From a bacterium (GTDB lineage Bacteria > Patescibacteriota > Minisyncoccia > UBA6257 > 02-FULL-45-10c), in the NCBI GenBank assembly GCA_030646555.1, contig JAUSKP010000010.1, positions 1 to 57,499 of the forward strand: DNA of 57,499 nt, in the 5' to 3' direction. This document shows, piece by piece, positions 7,845-15,320 of this stretch (position 1 is the first letter of the stretch; every line of letters begins with the position of its first letter). A program made the position numbers and the translations under genes. The notes beneath the pieces were generated by a model. The model had not been told where the DNA came from, did not search any database, and was given only the letters and a program-made list of their open reading frames with translations.

Positions 7845-8841
7845 AAAATTTCAACAATCATTTGATGGCGAACCGAAATATCGCTTAAACCAAGCTCAAA
7901 AAAGTCTTTTCCAAGACTTAATTAAGAATTGGCAGGAAGCGATCGGACTCCCATTAGCGCTGAGAGAAAAAATAAACAAAGAATTCCCGATAGGTATACC
8001 GGCGGAGGCTTTTACTTCCAAAGATAAAAATACTGTAAAAACTCTTATAACTTTGGAGGATGGCCTAAAAGTTGAAACCGTTCTGATGCGACACGCCGAC
8101 AAAAGAAACACTATCTGTGTTTCTTCTCAGATTGGCTGTCCTATGAATTGCTCTTTCTGCGCCACCGGAAAAATGGGATTTAAAAGGAATCTTGAAACCT
8201 GGGAAATTCTTGAACAGATATTATTTTTCGCCCGCTATCTTAAATTAACGTCCTCGGAGGACGTTAATATAACCAATGTTGTTTTTATGGGTATGGGAGA
8301 GCCGTTTCTGAACTATGAAAATGTGATGGACGCCATAAAAATATTAAATGATAAAAATGGATTTAATTTGGGAGCCAGGCATATTTCTATTTCTACCTGC
8401 GGGGTAACTGAAGGAATTGAAAAATTGGCAGATGAGAATATTCAAATAAATTTAGCCATCTCTCTTCACGCGCCGGACAACAAGACCCGTTCAAAAATAA
8501 TGCCGGCAAATAAAAATTATCCTATTGAGAAAATTTTAAAGGCAGTAGATGAGTATATTAAGAAAACTAACCGCCAGGTGATGTTTGAATATATAATGCT
8601 GAAAAATGTGAATGATTCCGAAGAGCACGCTAGATCCCTAGCAAAATTATTAAAAAAACCGCTTTATATGGTCAACTTGATCGCATACAATCCAACAGGA
8701 ATATATGATCCATCCCCCGCTTCACAAATTAAAAAATTCAAAGAAATTCTGGAACACGAAGGAATTACAGTTACTCAAAGACACGAATTCGGACAAGACA
8801 TCGGAGGCGCTTGCGGACAACTGGCGACTTCGCCTCGTTAA
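7834..8841 (+). CDS. rlmN: 23S rRNA (adenine-2503-C2)-methyltransferase RlmN
   Basis: A 335-residue radical SAM methyltransferase that methylates A2503 of 23S rRNA, and A37 of some tRNAs in some bacteria. The CX3CX2C cluster motif is CPMNCSFC, followed by ATGKMGF and VVFMGMGEPFLNY. The C-terminal catalytic cysteine is in GGACGQL. A 25-bp palindrome at 8244-8268 encodes LTSSEDVN in the loop before VTNVVF-type sequence without breaking the frame. Second gene of the unit starting at 7620. Confidence 0.95.
   Translation: MDLKKFQQSFDGEPKYRLNQAQKSLFQDLIKNWQEAIGLPLALREKINKEFPIGIPAEAFTSKDKNTVKTLITLEDGLKVETVLMRHADKRNTICVSSQIGCPMNCSFCATGKMGFKRNLETWEILEQILFFARYLKLTSSEDVNITNVVFMGMGEPFLNYENVMDAIKILNDKNGFNLGARHISISTCGVTEGIEKLADENIQINLAISLHAPDNKTRSKIMPANKNYPIEKILKAVDEYIKKTNRQVMFEYIMLKNVNDSEEHARSLAKLLKKPLYMVNLIAYNPTGIYDPSPASQIKKFKEILEHEGITVTQRHEFGQDIGGACGQLATSPR
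8244..8268. repeat. Perfect 11-bp-arm palindrome inside rlmN
   Basis: Arms attaacgtcct and aggacgttaat around a 3-nt loop lie in frame in rlmN, in a linker that varies in the family. The perfect pairing inside a coding region suggests an inserted element rather than chance. Confidence 0.6.
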
Positions 8842-8867
8842 ATAATTTTTAAAAAATAAAATCCCTG

Positions 8868-8896
8868 CGCTCTTACATAGAGAGCGCAGGGATTGT
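8868..8896. terminator. Intrinsic terminator after rlmN
   Basis: The stem ccctgcgctct / agagcgcaggg with an A-rich left flank follows the rlmN stop by about 30 nt. It could also end the leftward gene at 8944. Confidence 0.6.
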
Positions 8897-8943
8897 GTGC
8901 CGCCACGACAAAGTCGAGCGAGCCTCGCCAAGGGCGGGAGGAC

Positions 8944-9150
8944 TTATTTGGGAGGAACCGGCTTATACACGATCACGAGCGTCAAGAATATGTCCGGACA
9001 GGCGGTTCCGGGAACTATGGTTATTTCCTGACTAACCGAAACGATCTCGGCGCCCTTATTTTTTTCATGCCATTTGTCTAATTCCCTATTGATATCTCTG
9101 ATCACAGCTTCTTCCCTAACGCTACAGGCATGCAACATTATAATTTTCAT
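8944..9150 (-). CDS. Small hypothetical protein ending VPPK
   Basis: A 68-residue protein I do not recognise, with no membrane segment. The start is supported by an AAGGAAGG SD placed 6 nt upstream. It begins 2 nt after the stop of the 56-residue gene at 9153, so they are co-transcribed from the repeated promoter near 9409. The last codons (VPPK-stop) and the following bases match the end of the gene at 9471-9845, so the two genes share a 3' end by duplication. Confidence 0.65.
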   Translation of the reverse strand: MKIIMLHACSVREEAVIRDINRELDKWHEKNKGAEIVSVSQEITIVPGTACPDIFLTLVIVYKPVPPK

Positions 9151-9152
9151 AT

Positions 9153-9323
9153 TTACCCTTCCTTCTTTTTATTGATTTTTTTTGCCGTTTCCGAATCATC
9201 GCCCTTCATTGAGTAAAGAAAAAAGAAAAAAAGTGCCCATCCCGGATGGCCGCCTATGAAGGCCAAAAATGCCGCCCACCCCGGATGACCGCAGAACAAA
9301 CACACGAATGCTATAACAAGCAT
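9153..9323 (-). CDS. Small membrane peptide with an internal GHPGW repeat
   Basis: A 56-codon frame with a strong SD (aaggaggaataattac before ATG). The product starts MLVIAFVCLF and contains CGHPGWAAFLAF followed by GGHPGWALFFFFLY, an internal duplication of a GHPGWA(A/L)F unit within two hydrophobic stretches, then a charged tail GDDSETAKKINKKKEG. It is probably a small membrane protein of unknown function and the first gene of a two-gene unit. Confidence 0.7.
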   Translation of the reverse strand: MLVIAFVCLFCGHPGWAAFLAFIGGHPGWALFFFFLYSMKGDDSETAKKINKKKEG

Positions 9324-9409
9324 GTAATTATTCCTCCTTGCGTTTTACGTTCGCAAAAACGAATTAATGTTCTATTTAACATTAAACTATAGAACGATAT
9401 ATTAGTCAA
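9324..9409 (-). promoter_or_regulatory. Repeated promoter-operator-leader, copy A
   Basis: The leftward TTGACT (9409-9404) with a -10 region over an imperfect inverted repeat is followed by a leader with the hairpin cgtttt/aaaacg and the SD. It is the more diverged of three copies; B is at 9846-9931 and C at 10229-10315. Confidence 0.7.
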
Positions 9410-9420
9410 ATAAAAAGAAA

Positions 9421-9452
9421 AGCCCCCCGACTGGTGTCGGGGGGCTTTTGCG
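9421..9452. terminator. Terminator after the 9471-9845 gene
   Basis: A strong stem (agccccccga / tcggggggct) followed by T-rich sequence on both sides, so it works in either direction. It separates the 9471 gene from promoter copy A. Confidence 0.75.
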
Positions 9453-9470
9453 CGTAAGCGCGTTGAGGAC

Positions 9471-9845
9471 TTATTTGGGAGGAACCGACAGATAATAGCC
9501 ATCCAGGACCGCAAACTTCTTAGGCGGATTATTGTCTAAGAGATAGGCGACTAAGTGGCCGCCCGGACCCCGGATAACCACTGCATACTTCATTGAGCCC
9601 GCGTTGTCGGGATTAACGAGCACCGAACTCATGGTCTCATAGATAGCATTGCGTTCAAAATCTGTGTCTACGAGTTTAAGTTTGCCGACGCCATCTCTAT
9701 ATACCATTGCTGAGCCTATCAGGATACATGCAATGGCCAAAATAAAATACGGTACCGGAGCACAATCGTCACCTTTTTCTATGGACACCCCAGCGAAAAT
9801 GGCGGCGAGAAGCCCCATCACTAACAGAATTATTGCAAGCGTCAT
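9471..9845 (-). CDS. Hypothetical protein with two N-terminal membrane helices
   Basis: A 124-residue protein with membrane helices near residues 3-22 and 33-50 and a soluble C-terminal part (about 70 residues) containing VVIRGPGGHLVAYLL. Not recognised. SD ggggaaggaaat precedes the ATG. Driven by promoter copy B and followed by its own terminator. Its 3' end (encoding VPPK) is shared with the gene at 8944. Confidence 0.7.
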   Translation of the reverse strand: MTLAIILLVMGLLAAIFAGVSIEKGDDCAPVPYFILAIACILIGSAMVYRDGVGKLKLVDTDFERNAIYETMSSVLVNPDNAGSMKYAVVIRGPGGHLVAYLLDNNPPKKFAVLDGYYLSVPPK

Positions 9846-9931
9846 ATTTCCTTCCCCCTTTGCGTTTTACGTTCGCAAAAACGAATTAACGATCTGTTTA
9901 GTATTAAACAGTAGAATGATAAGTTAGTCAA
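9846..9931 (-). promoter_or_regulatory. Repeated promoter-operator-leader, copy B
   Basis: TTGACT at 9931-9926, then a 7-bp inverted repeat (ctgttta/taaacag) overlapping the -10 region, then a leader with hairpin cgtttt/aaaacg. It is nearly identical to copy C over about 75 bp. The palindrome at the -10 is where a repressor would bind. Confidence 0.75.
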
Positions 9932-9947
9932 ACTTTTTAAAAAACAA

Positions 9948-9975
9948 AGCCCCAAATGTGATGTCTGGGGCTTTT
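9948..9975. terminator. Terminator after the cold-shock-like gene
   Basis: A stem agccccaaa / tctggggct with a T-tract follows the leftward gene at 9980-10228. Confidence 0.65.
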
Positions 9976-9979
9976 TGAT

Positions 9980-10228
9980 TTATGCTATTAACCAAACTTC
10001 TTTTACCATATCAGTTATTCCATTTTCGGGAGGTTCGAAATAAACCAAATTACCTATATTTAAATCGTTAGGATTAATTTCTCCGCAGCGCTTAATCCCT
10101 TCTTTATCTATCAAGCCAGCAAATAATCCAATTGTAAAAATATATGTTCTTTCATTTTCGTCAATAATAATTCCGTGACCAAAAGGCTTATGAATTTCAT
10201 TTAAACAAGCTATTTTCCCCTTCGGCAT
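9980..10228 (-). CDS. Small OB-fold/cold-shock-domain-like protein
   Basis: An 82-residue protein. GKIACLNEIHKPFGHGIIID, then TYIFTIG and GNLVYFEPPENG follow the layout of a cold shock domain (GxVKWFN..KGFGFI, FVH, V.FE), but the RNP aromatic motifs are weak, so this is a remote guess. I chose the ATG at 10228 because a strong SD (aaaaggaggaaggaaat) precedes it; the frame is open 31 codons upstream through the promoter. Driven by promoter copy C. Confidence 0.6.
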   Translation of the reverse strand: MPKGKIACLNEIHKPFGHGIIIDENERTYIFTIGLFAGLIDKEGIKRCGEINPNDLNIGNLVYFEPPENGITDMVKEVWLIA

Positions 10229-10315
10229 ATTTCCTTCCTCCTTTTGCGTTTTACGTTCGCAAAAACGAATTAACGATCTGTTTAGTATTAAACAGTAGAA
10301 CGATATGTTAGTCAA
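10229..10315 (-). promoter_or_regulatory. Repeated promoter-operator-leader, copy C
   Basis: TTGACT at 10315-10310, palindrome ctgttta/taaacag at the -10, the same cgtttt/aaaacg leader hairpin, then the SD. It matches copy B almost base for base, which predicts that the three units are co-regulated. Confidence 0.75.
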
Positions 10316-10340
10316 TAGCAATATTTTTTAAGAAATAAAA

Positions 10341-10423
10341 CGGGCTGGATTCCCCTGCCTGCCGGCAGGCAGGGATCTATCCGTTTTGAGATTGCCGCGC
10401 TCCCTCCGGTCGCTCGCAATGAC
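10341..10423. repeat. Composite palindromic repeat upstream of hrcA
   Basis: A ctgcctgccggcaggcag palindrome followed by a half copy of the gcaatgac family. It contains no gene. The small leftward open frame across it is repeat sequence. Confidence 0.7.
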
Positions 10424-10438
10424 AGACACAATTATAAA

Positions 10439-10465
10439 TTGGCAGTCTATTGACGAGAGTGCTAA
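10439..10465 (+). promoter_or_regulatory. CIRCE operator (HrcA binding site)
   Basis: TTGGCAGTC, nine bases, GAGTGCTAA. The right half is the exact CIRCE consensus and the left half differs at two positions. It overlaps the -35 of the hrcA promoter, so HrcA would block RNA polymerase. Confidence 0.85.
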
Positions 10466-10479
10466 TTGTGATTTATAAT
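10450..10479 (+). promoter_or_regulatory. Promoter of the hrcA-grpE-dnaK operon
   Basis: TTGACG at 10450-10455 and TATAAT at 10474-10479, spacer 18. It lies within and just after CIRCE. The transcript then runs through a palindromic repeat (10499-10578) before the hrcA start. Confidence 0.8.
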
Positions 10480-10498
10480 GGAATATAATTATTTTATC

Positions 10499-10578
10499 GT
10501 CATTGCGAGTGCCGCCGAAGCAATCTAGATTGCCGCGTCGCAGACTCCTGCCTACCGGCAGGCGGGCCTCGCAATGAC
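10499..10578. repeat. GTCATTGCGAG-family repeat in the hrcA 5' leader
   Basis: Outer arms gtcattgcgag / ctcgcaatgac, with a second palindrome (cctgcctaccggcaggcggg) inserted near the right end. It sits between promoter and hrcA start codon, so it is transcribed and should fold into a long hairpin. Confidence 0.85.
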
Positions 10579-10589
10579 AGAAAAATACT

Positions 10590-11318
10590 ATGGACGAACA
10601 AAATAGAACGCTTAAAATTTTAGAAGCCGCAATCCAGGAATTTATAAACGAGGGCGAACCGGTCAGTTCCAAGCAGATCGCCGAGAAATATAAATTTGGA
10701 GTAAAGGACGCGACTATCCGCTCTGAACTTAATGCTTTGACAGAGTCCGGTTTTTTGAACCAGCCGCACACTTCCGGAGGGCGCGTCCCCACCGACAAGG
10801 GCTATCAATTTTTAGCCAATCGAGTAATGCAGGACGTGCTTGATTCTATGGACAATTTCCATCAGCGCTTCAACAGAATGGTCAATCTGATGGGAAATAA
10901 CGGATTGGAAAATTTTGTGAGCCGAGTTTCGCAGGACACGAAACTTTTAAGCGCCGGGTTTAGCAATAAGGACAATGAGGCATATAAGATGGGTCTGGAC
11001 GAACTATTTGACCAGTTGGAAATAAGCAGCCGCGAAGATTTCTGCCAAGTGGCAAAAGATTTTGAGATGCTGGATGAAAGAATGGAAAATCTGCCACGAA
11101 TCATTGAAAAGTCAGATTCTCCGCAGATATTTATCGGCAAGAAAAGCCCTATCACTCAAAGCGAACATTTATCCGTAATAATTGATTCCTATGACATAAA
11201 CGGCAGTAAATTCTATCTCGCGTTGATTGGCCCCAAGAGAATGGATTATGAAAAAAATGTAAAATACCTAAAAAATATTAAAAATCAAAAAACGAAAGTT
11301 AAGAAAATAAATAATTAA
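10590..11318 (+). CDS. hrcA: Heat-inducible transcription repressor HrcA (short form)
   Basis: A 242-residue HrcA; the family is usually about 340, so the C-terminal part is reduced. The N-terminal winged helix is clear: RTLKILEAAIQEFINEGEPV, SSKQIA, ATIRSELNALTESGFL, HTSGGRVPTDKGYQFL. It represses the operon through the CIRCE site upstream. Followed by grpE and dnaK. Confidence 0.92.
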   Translation: MDEQNRTLKILEAAIQEFINEGEPVSSKQIAEKYKFGVKDATIRSELNALTESGFLNQPHTSGGRVPTDKGYQFLANRVMQDVLDSMDNFHQRFNRMVNLMGNNGLENFVSRVSQDTKLLSAGFSNKDNEAYKMGLDELFDQLEISSREDFCQVAKDFEMLDERMENLPRIIEKSDSPQIFIGKKSPITQSEHLSVIIDSYDINGSKFYLALIGPKRMDYEKNVKYLKNIKNQKTKVKKINN

Positions 11319-11325
11319 AATAGTT

Positions 11326-11385
11326 GTCATTGCGAGTGCCGCCGAAGCAATCTAGATTGCCACGTCGCAGACTCCTCGCAATGAC
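11326..11385. repeat. GTCATTGCGAG-family repeat between hrcA and grpE
   Basis: A complete copy with gtcattgcgag and ctcgcaatgac ends and inner caatctagattg core. It fills the spacer between two operon genes. Confidence 0.9.
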
Positions 11386-11408
11386 GGAAATTATTAAAAA
11401 TAAACGAA

Positions 11409-11957
11409 ATGGAAAAAAACAAAAACAATCCACAAAATAATAATCCTCCAGTAAATGAACCCATAGATGGTTCGACAGGCTCACCACTTAAGGAAATCGA
11501 AGAAAAGTTAATTAAATGCGAGAAGGAAAAAGAAGAATATTTGAACGGATGGAAGCGGGCGAAGGCAGATTCCATAAATCAGCAAAAGGACGAATTGAAA
11601 AGAATGGAAGAAATTATGAAATTCGCAAATGCGGATATTATAAAAGATCTGCTCTTGGTCCTGGACAGCTTTGAACTATCACTGCTTGCCACCAAAGATC
11701 CGGAAGCGAAAAATAGTTCGACAAGCTCACTACGAGAAGGAATTGAAATTATCTATTCCCAGCTTGAAAAAATATTGAACAAACAAGGACTGGAAAAGAT
11801 TAAGGCTTTGGGAGAAAAATTTGACCCGGCGCTCCACGAAGCCATGCTGCAGGAAGAGTCAGATAAAGAAAGCGGAACGATCTTGGAAGAAATGGTCAAA
11901 GGTTGGAAATTGAACGGAAAAGTAATACGGCCGACGAAAGTCAGAATAGCAAAATAA
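11409..11957 (+). CDS. grpE: Nucleotide exchange factor GrpE
   Basis: A 182-residue GrpE, the ADP-release factor of DnaK. Coiled-coil region about 25-75 (YLNGWKRAKADSINQQK), then DLLLVLDSFELSL and the C-terminal beta domain (KFDPALHEAMLQEE, VKGWKLNGKVIRPTKVRIAK). Two short repeat pieces that translate in frame are present: gttcgacaggctcacca (GSTGSP, near residue 22) and gttcgacaagctcacta (SSTSSLR, near residue 103). Confidence 0.95.
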   Translation: MEKNKNNPQNNNPPVNEPIDGSTGSPLKEIEEKLIKCEKEKEEYLNGWKRAKADSINQQKDELKRMEEIMKFANADIIKDLLLVLDSFELSLLATKDPEAKNSSTSSLREGIEIIYSQLEKILNKQGLEKIKALGEKFDPALHEAMLQEESDKESGTILEEMVKGWKLNGKVIRPTKVRIAK

Positions 11958-11975
11958 AGTAATTAACGAATATCC

Positions 11976-12047
11976 GTCATTGCGAGGCAACCGAAGCAAT
12001 CTATCTAACTTTACTAGATTGCCACGTCGCGGACTCCTCGCAATGAC
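11976..12047. repeat. GTCATTGCGAGG-family repeat between grpE and dnaK
   Basis: Third copy in this operon, with ends gtcattgcgagg/cctcgcaatgac and a variable centre. The spacing pattern (one copy in the leader, one in each spacer) is regular. Confidence 0.9.
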
Positions 12048-12088
12048 AGACAAAGAATATAAATTATAAATAATAAATAAAAAAATAT

Positions 12089-13993
12089 ATGTCAAAAATA
12101 ATTGGAATAGACTTAGGAACAACTAATTCAGCGGTATCAGTGGTGGTTGATGGTCAGACAAAAATTTTAGAAAATGCCGAAGGAGCGCGCACAACGCCTT
12201 CCATCGTCGCCTTAAATAAAGCCAATGAAAGATTGAGTGGTCTTTTGGCTAAAAGACAGGCGGTAACCAATCCAAAGAATACGATTTTTTCGGTTAAGAG
12301 GCTTATCGGCAGAAAATTTTCCGACGCGGAAGTACAAAATGACAAGAAATGGCTCACTTATGATCTGCGCGCGTCATCTACCGGCGGAGTAGAGATAAAA
12401 ATGGGAGACAAGTGGTACACGCCGGAAGAAATTTCGGCCATGATTTTGGCCAAATTAAAAGCTGATGCCGAAGCCAAACTTGGAGAACAAATCACCGAAG
12501 CCATCATCACAGTCCCCGCTTATTTTGACGACAGCCAAAGACAGGCGACAAAAAATGCCGGTGAAATTGCCGGACTTAAGGTCAGAAGAATTATCAACGA
12601 ACCGACCGCGGCCGCGCTGGCTTATGGTTTAAACAAGCAAAAAAATGAGCAGGTCGCTGTTTACGATTTCGGCGGAGGAACTTTTGATATTTCCATTTTG
12701 GAAGTGGATTTTGACAAGCTTGGCGGAGATGTAAAAGTTTTAGCTACCGGCGGAGACACGCACCTTGGCGGCGATGACTTTGATAAGAAAATAAACGAAT
12801 ACCTTGTTTCTGAGTATAAAAAACGGGAAGGAATAGATCTTTCAAAAGATCCTTTGGCCATACAAAGACTTAAAGAAGCCGCCGAAAGAGCCAAGCACGA
12901 ACTTTCCACTTCTTTTGAAACAGAGATCAATCTTCCATATATCACTTCCGACGCAACGGGCCCAAAACATTTCTTGCTAAAACTTTCCAGGGCAAAACTG
13001 GAAGAATTGGTTAAAGACTATATTGATAGGTCTATTGAGCTCACTAAAAAAGCCGTAAAAGACGCGGGACTGGAAATAAAAGATATTGATGAAGTGGTAA
13101 TGGTCGGCGGACAAACAAGAATGCCGGCAATTCAAGAAGCTGTTAAAAAAGCTTTCGGAAAAGAACCCCATCAAGGCGTAAACCCGGACGAAGTCGTGGC
13201 TATCGGCGCCGGAATTCAAGGCGAAATTCTATCAGCCAAAGATGAAGGCAGAAAACCCGAGGGCGACATAAAAGACGTTCTTCTTTTGGACGTCACTCCC
13301 CTTTCTTTGGGCATAGAAACCATGGGCGGAGTGTTTACCAAAATCATTGAAAAAAATACCACAATCCCGACCGCAAAGTCCCAGGTATTTTCTACCGCCG
13401 CGGACAATCAAACCTCCGTTGAAATTCACATTTTACAGGGAGAAAGAGAAATGGCTTCCGGAAATAGAACTTTAGCTAAATTTATTTTAGACGGAATTCC
13501 GCCATCTCCAAGGGGTATGCCTCAAGTTGAAGTAAATTTTGATATAGACGCAAACGGTATTTTAAGCGTGTCGGCCAAAGACAAAGCTTCCGGCAAAGTT
13601 CAGTCTGTAAAAATTGAGGCCAGCACCAATCTTTCAAAAGAAGAAATTGAAAAATTAAAAAATGAGGCTGTTAAATATGCTGAAGAAGACAGAAAGAAAA
13701 AAGATCTCGCCGAAGCTCACAACCACGCAGAAACCCTGATCTATACCGCCGAAAAAGCTTTGAAGGAAGCCGGTGAAAAAGTGACTCAAGAAATTAAAGA
13801 TTCCGTCGGCAAGAAGATTGAGTCTTTGAAAGAATTAAAAACGGGCACCGATGCCGAAGCCATCAAAAAAGCCACCGAGGAGCTATCTTCTGAAATGCAA
13901 AAGATCGGCCAAGCTATGTATGAAAAAAATGGCTCGCAACAACCGAACGAAGATCAGAAACCAAATGAAAACCCCCAGACAAACGAAAAATAA
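12089..13993 (+). CDS. dnaK: Molecular chaperone DnaK
   Basis: A 634-residue Hsp70. Visible: GIDLGTTNSAVSV phosphate-1 motif, DFGGGTFDISILEVD, VMVGGQTRMPAIQ, the linker DVLLLDVTPLSLGIET, and a substrate domain ending in a polar Q/N-rich tail (SQQPNEDQKPNENPQTNEK) without the EEVD end, as is normal in bacteria. Works with GrpE and the DnaJ encoded at 15321. Confidence 0.97.
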   Translation: MSKIIGIDLGTTNSAVSVVVDGQTKILENAEGARTTPSIVALNKANERLSGLLAKRQAVTNPKNTIFSVKRLIGRKFSDAEVQNDKKWLTYDLRASSTGGVEIKMGDKWYTPEEISAMILAKLKADAEAKLGEQITEAIITVPAYFDDSQRQATKNAGEIAGLKVRRIINEPTAAALAYGLNKQKNEQVAVYDFGGGTFDISILEVDFDKLGGDVKVLATGGDTHLGGDDFDKKINEYLVSEYKKREGIDLSKDPLAIQRLKEAAERAKHELSTSFETEINLPYITSDATGPKHFLLKLSRAKLEELVKDYIDRSIELTKKAVKDAGLEIKDIDEVVMVGGQTRMPAIQEAVKKAFGKEPHQGVNPDEVVAIGAGIQGEILSAKDEGRKPEGDIKDVLLLDVTPLSLGIETMGGVFTKIIEKNTTIPTAKSQVFSTAADNQTSVEIHILQGEREMASGNRTLAKFILDGIPPSPRGMPQVEVNFDIDANGILSVSAKDKASGKVQSVKIEASTNLSKEEIEKLKNEAVKYAEEDRKKKDLAEAHNHAETLIYTAEKALKEAGEKVTQEIKDSVGKKIESLKELKTGTDAEAIKKATEELSSEMQKIGQAMYEKNGSQQPNEDQKPNENPQTNEK

Positions 13994-13995
13994 AT

Positions 13996-14077
13996 CCCGC
14001 CACCTTTTGGTACGAATTGACAGCAATGGCAATGTTATCTAATCACTATTTGTAACTCATACACCAAAAGGTGCGGG
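13996..14077. repeat. Inverted repeat after dnaK, AAAAGGTGCGGG arms
   Basis: Arms at 13996-14011 and 14063-14077 (cccgccaccttttggt / accaaaaggtgcggg) pair with one bulged base. The arms share the aaaaggtgcggg core with the secD panhandle. It begins 2 nt after the dnaK stop. Confidence 0.65.
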
Positions 14078-14098
14078 ATAAACAAGAATAATTTGTGA

Positions 14099-14104
14099 TA
14101 TAAT
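14099..14104 (+). promoter_or_regulatory. -10 of the 14269 gene
   Basis: TATAAT in the context tttgtgaTATAATttaa. The same gtgatataatt context recurs at 17367-17372 before the corA-like gene. Both lie just upstream of the 5' arm of a panhandle. Confidence 0.5.
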
Positions 14105-14125
14105 TTAAAGAGATGAAATCTCCTT

Positions 14126-14184
14126 ACCCTGTTAAATCTTTTGCTGAAAAGCAAAAGAAAATCAAAGATTTTATTTAACAGGGT
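14126..14184. mobile_element. Miniature CCCTGTTAAAT element, three-way-junction fold
   Basis: Outer arms accctgttaaat (14126-14137) and atttaacagggt (14173-14184) enclose two hairpins: cttttgc...gcaaaag (14138-14157) and aaaatc-aaa-gatttt (14158-14172). The fold is one stem plus two hairpins. An inverted copy of the same two inner hairpins is nested inside another element at 29740-29799. Confidence 0.75.
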
Positions 14185-14188
14185 GCTC

Positions 14189-14265
14189 ATTTTTGCCTGC
14201 CTACCGCAGGCAGGCAGCTGATCGGGCTGCGTTAAATAAATTAACTTGCCCTCTCGGGCAAAAAT
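14189..14265 (+). promoter_or_regulatory. Start-proximal inverted repeat of the 14269 gene
   Basis: Arms atttttgcc (14189-14197) and ggcaaaaat (14257-14265); the latter ends 3 nt before the ATG at 14269. The block from gctgcgttaaataaattaac to the start is closely matched upstream of the unrelated gene at 37713. Confidence 0.6.
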
Positions 14266-14268
14266 GGC

Positions 14269-15216
14269 ATGTTCAACACAAACAATAATTCAAATTTGCT
14301 TCAGAAAAATGCAACCGCGGAAGTAGATACCTCCATCCTAAAAATTTCAATATTGTCTGGGATAGGCCTTCTTGCGGCTATTGCTTCAAGTTATTTTGCC
14401 GGTCTTACATATGAAGGACCGGGCGCCGGCAATTTTACTTGGGCAGCGGTATCTATCTTTATATTTATCATCGTTTTTTTTCTGCAAACTTTATTTGTTA
14501 AATCAAAAAATTTCAATTTGCTTATCGCTTTGGGCGAAACGCTTGGACTGGCCTCTTTTTTTATTTTAAAAAATTATTCTTTTATACTATTAATAGCAAT
14601 AGCCCTCACCTATCTGGCGCTTCACGTTTCAATCAAAAAAAGCCAGCAAGAGCTTAAAAATCAATTAGTACTTAATGTCGCCAAGATTGCTAAATTTTCA
14701 GTGCCAAAAATAGTTACCGCCGTTGTTATTCTAATCTCTATAACTTATTCCCAGCCGTTTTTCCCTGAGAATATTAATGTGTCTAAAAGCCTGATAAAGA
14801 GCCTCATAGCTCCGTCTGAAATGATCATTAAAATAGCCGACAATTATTTAAAAATGGGATTTAAAAATTTCTCGGTTGATATGACTATTCCCCAAATAGC
14901 CAAAGAAACTGGCTTGCCGAAAGAATTAATAGCGGCGCAATTTCAGGGCATAGGAATAAATATAAAATCCAATGAAAGCGTTCTTGACGGAGTTTATAAT
15001 TTTATAAATGAGAAAATAAAGAATCTTAATCAGACCGTAAGATGGATTATTTTTGTATCAATGTTCTTCTTGATATTTTTAACTATCAAAAGCTTTTTCT
15101 GGATGTTTTATTGGCTCATTTATCTTCTCATTTATCTTTTCTATGAAATACTCATGGCTCTGGGTTTCTGCAAGCTTACCTATCAACAGATCAGCAAGGA
15201 AATCATAGTCCTATAA
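14269..15216 (+). CDS. Multi-pass membrane protein of unknown function
   Basis: A 315-residue protein with membrane segments near residues 24-45, 60-76, 82-118, 142-158 and two or more near 255-300. Between them is a soluble stretch (about 165-250) with MIIKIADNYLKMGFKNFSVD and ETGLPKELIAAQF. I do not recognise a family. It lies between dnaK and dnaJ but has its own promoter-like sequence and element, so a link to folding is not shown. Confidence 0.75.
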   Translation: MFNTNNNSNLLQKNATAEVDTSILKISILSGIGLLAAIASSYFAGLTYEGPGAGNFTWAAVSIFIFIIVFFLQTLFVKSKNFNLLIALGETLGLASFFILKNYSFILLIAIALTYLALHVSIKKSQQELKNQLVLNVAKIAKFSVPKIVTAVVILISITYSQPFFPENINVSKSLIKSLIAPSEMIIKIADNYLKMGFKNFSVDMTIPQIAKETGLPKELIAAQFQGIGINIKSNESVLDGVYNFINEKIKNLNQTVRWIIFVSMFFLIFLTIKSFFWMFYWLIYLLIYLFYEILMALGFCKLTYQQISKEIIVL

Positions 15217-15225
15217 TAATCAACG

Positions 15226-15311
15226 AATAACGAATTAGTACGAATGAGCGAATTCTTAATATCCCAATTATCTTTTATTCGTATATTCGTGATTTTATTA
15301 GTTATTAGATG
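15226..15311. promoter_or_regulatory. Panhandle element before dnaJ
   Basis: The left arm (aataacgaattagtacgaat and on) and the right arm (attcgtatattcgt to ttattagatgattt) are imperfect inverted copies. The dnaJ ATG follows within 10 nt. The same 3' arm (gttattagatgattt) precedes the rsmH start at 29021. Confidence 0.6.
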
Positions 15312-15320
15312 ATTTAATTT

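Noticed and set aside
10328..10798. A 156-codon leftward frame upstream of and into hrcA
   Set aside because: It runs through palindromic repeats and the antisense of hrcA; HrcA is clearly the real gene.
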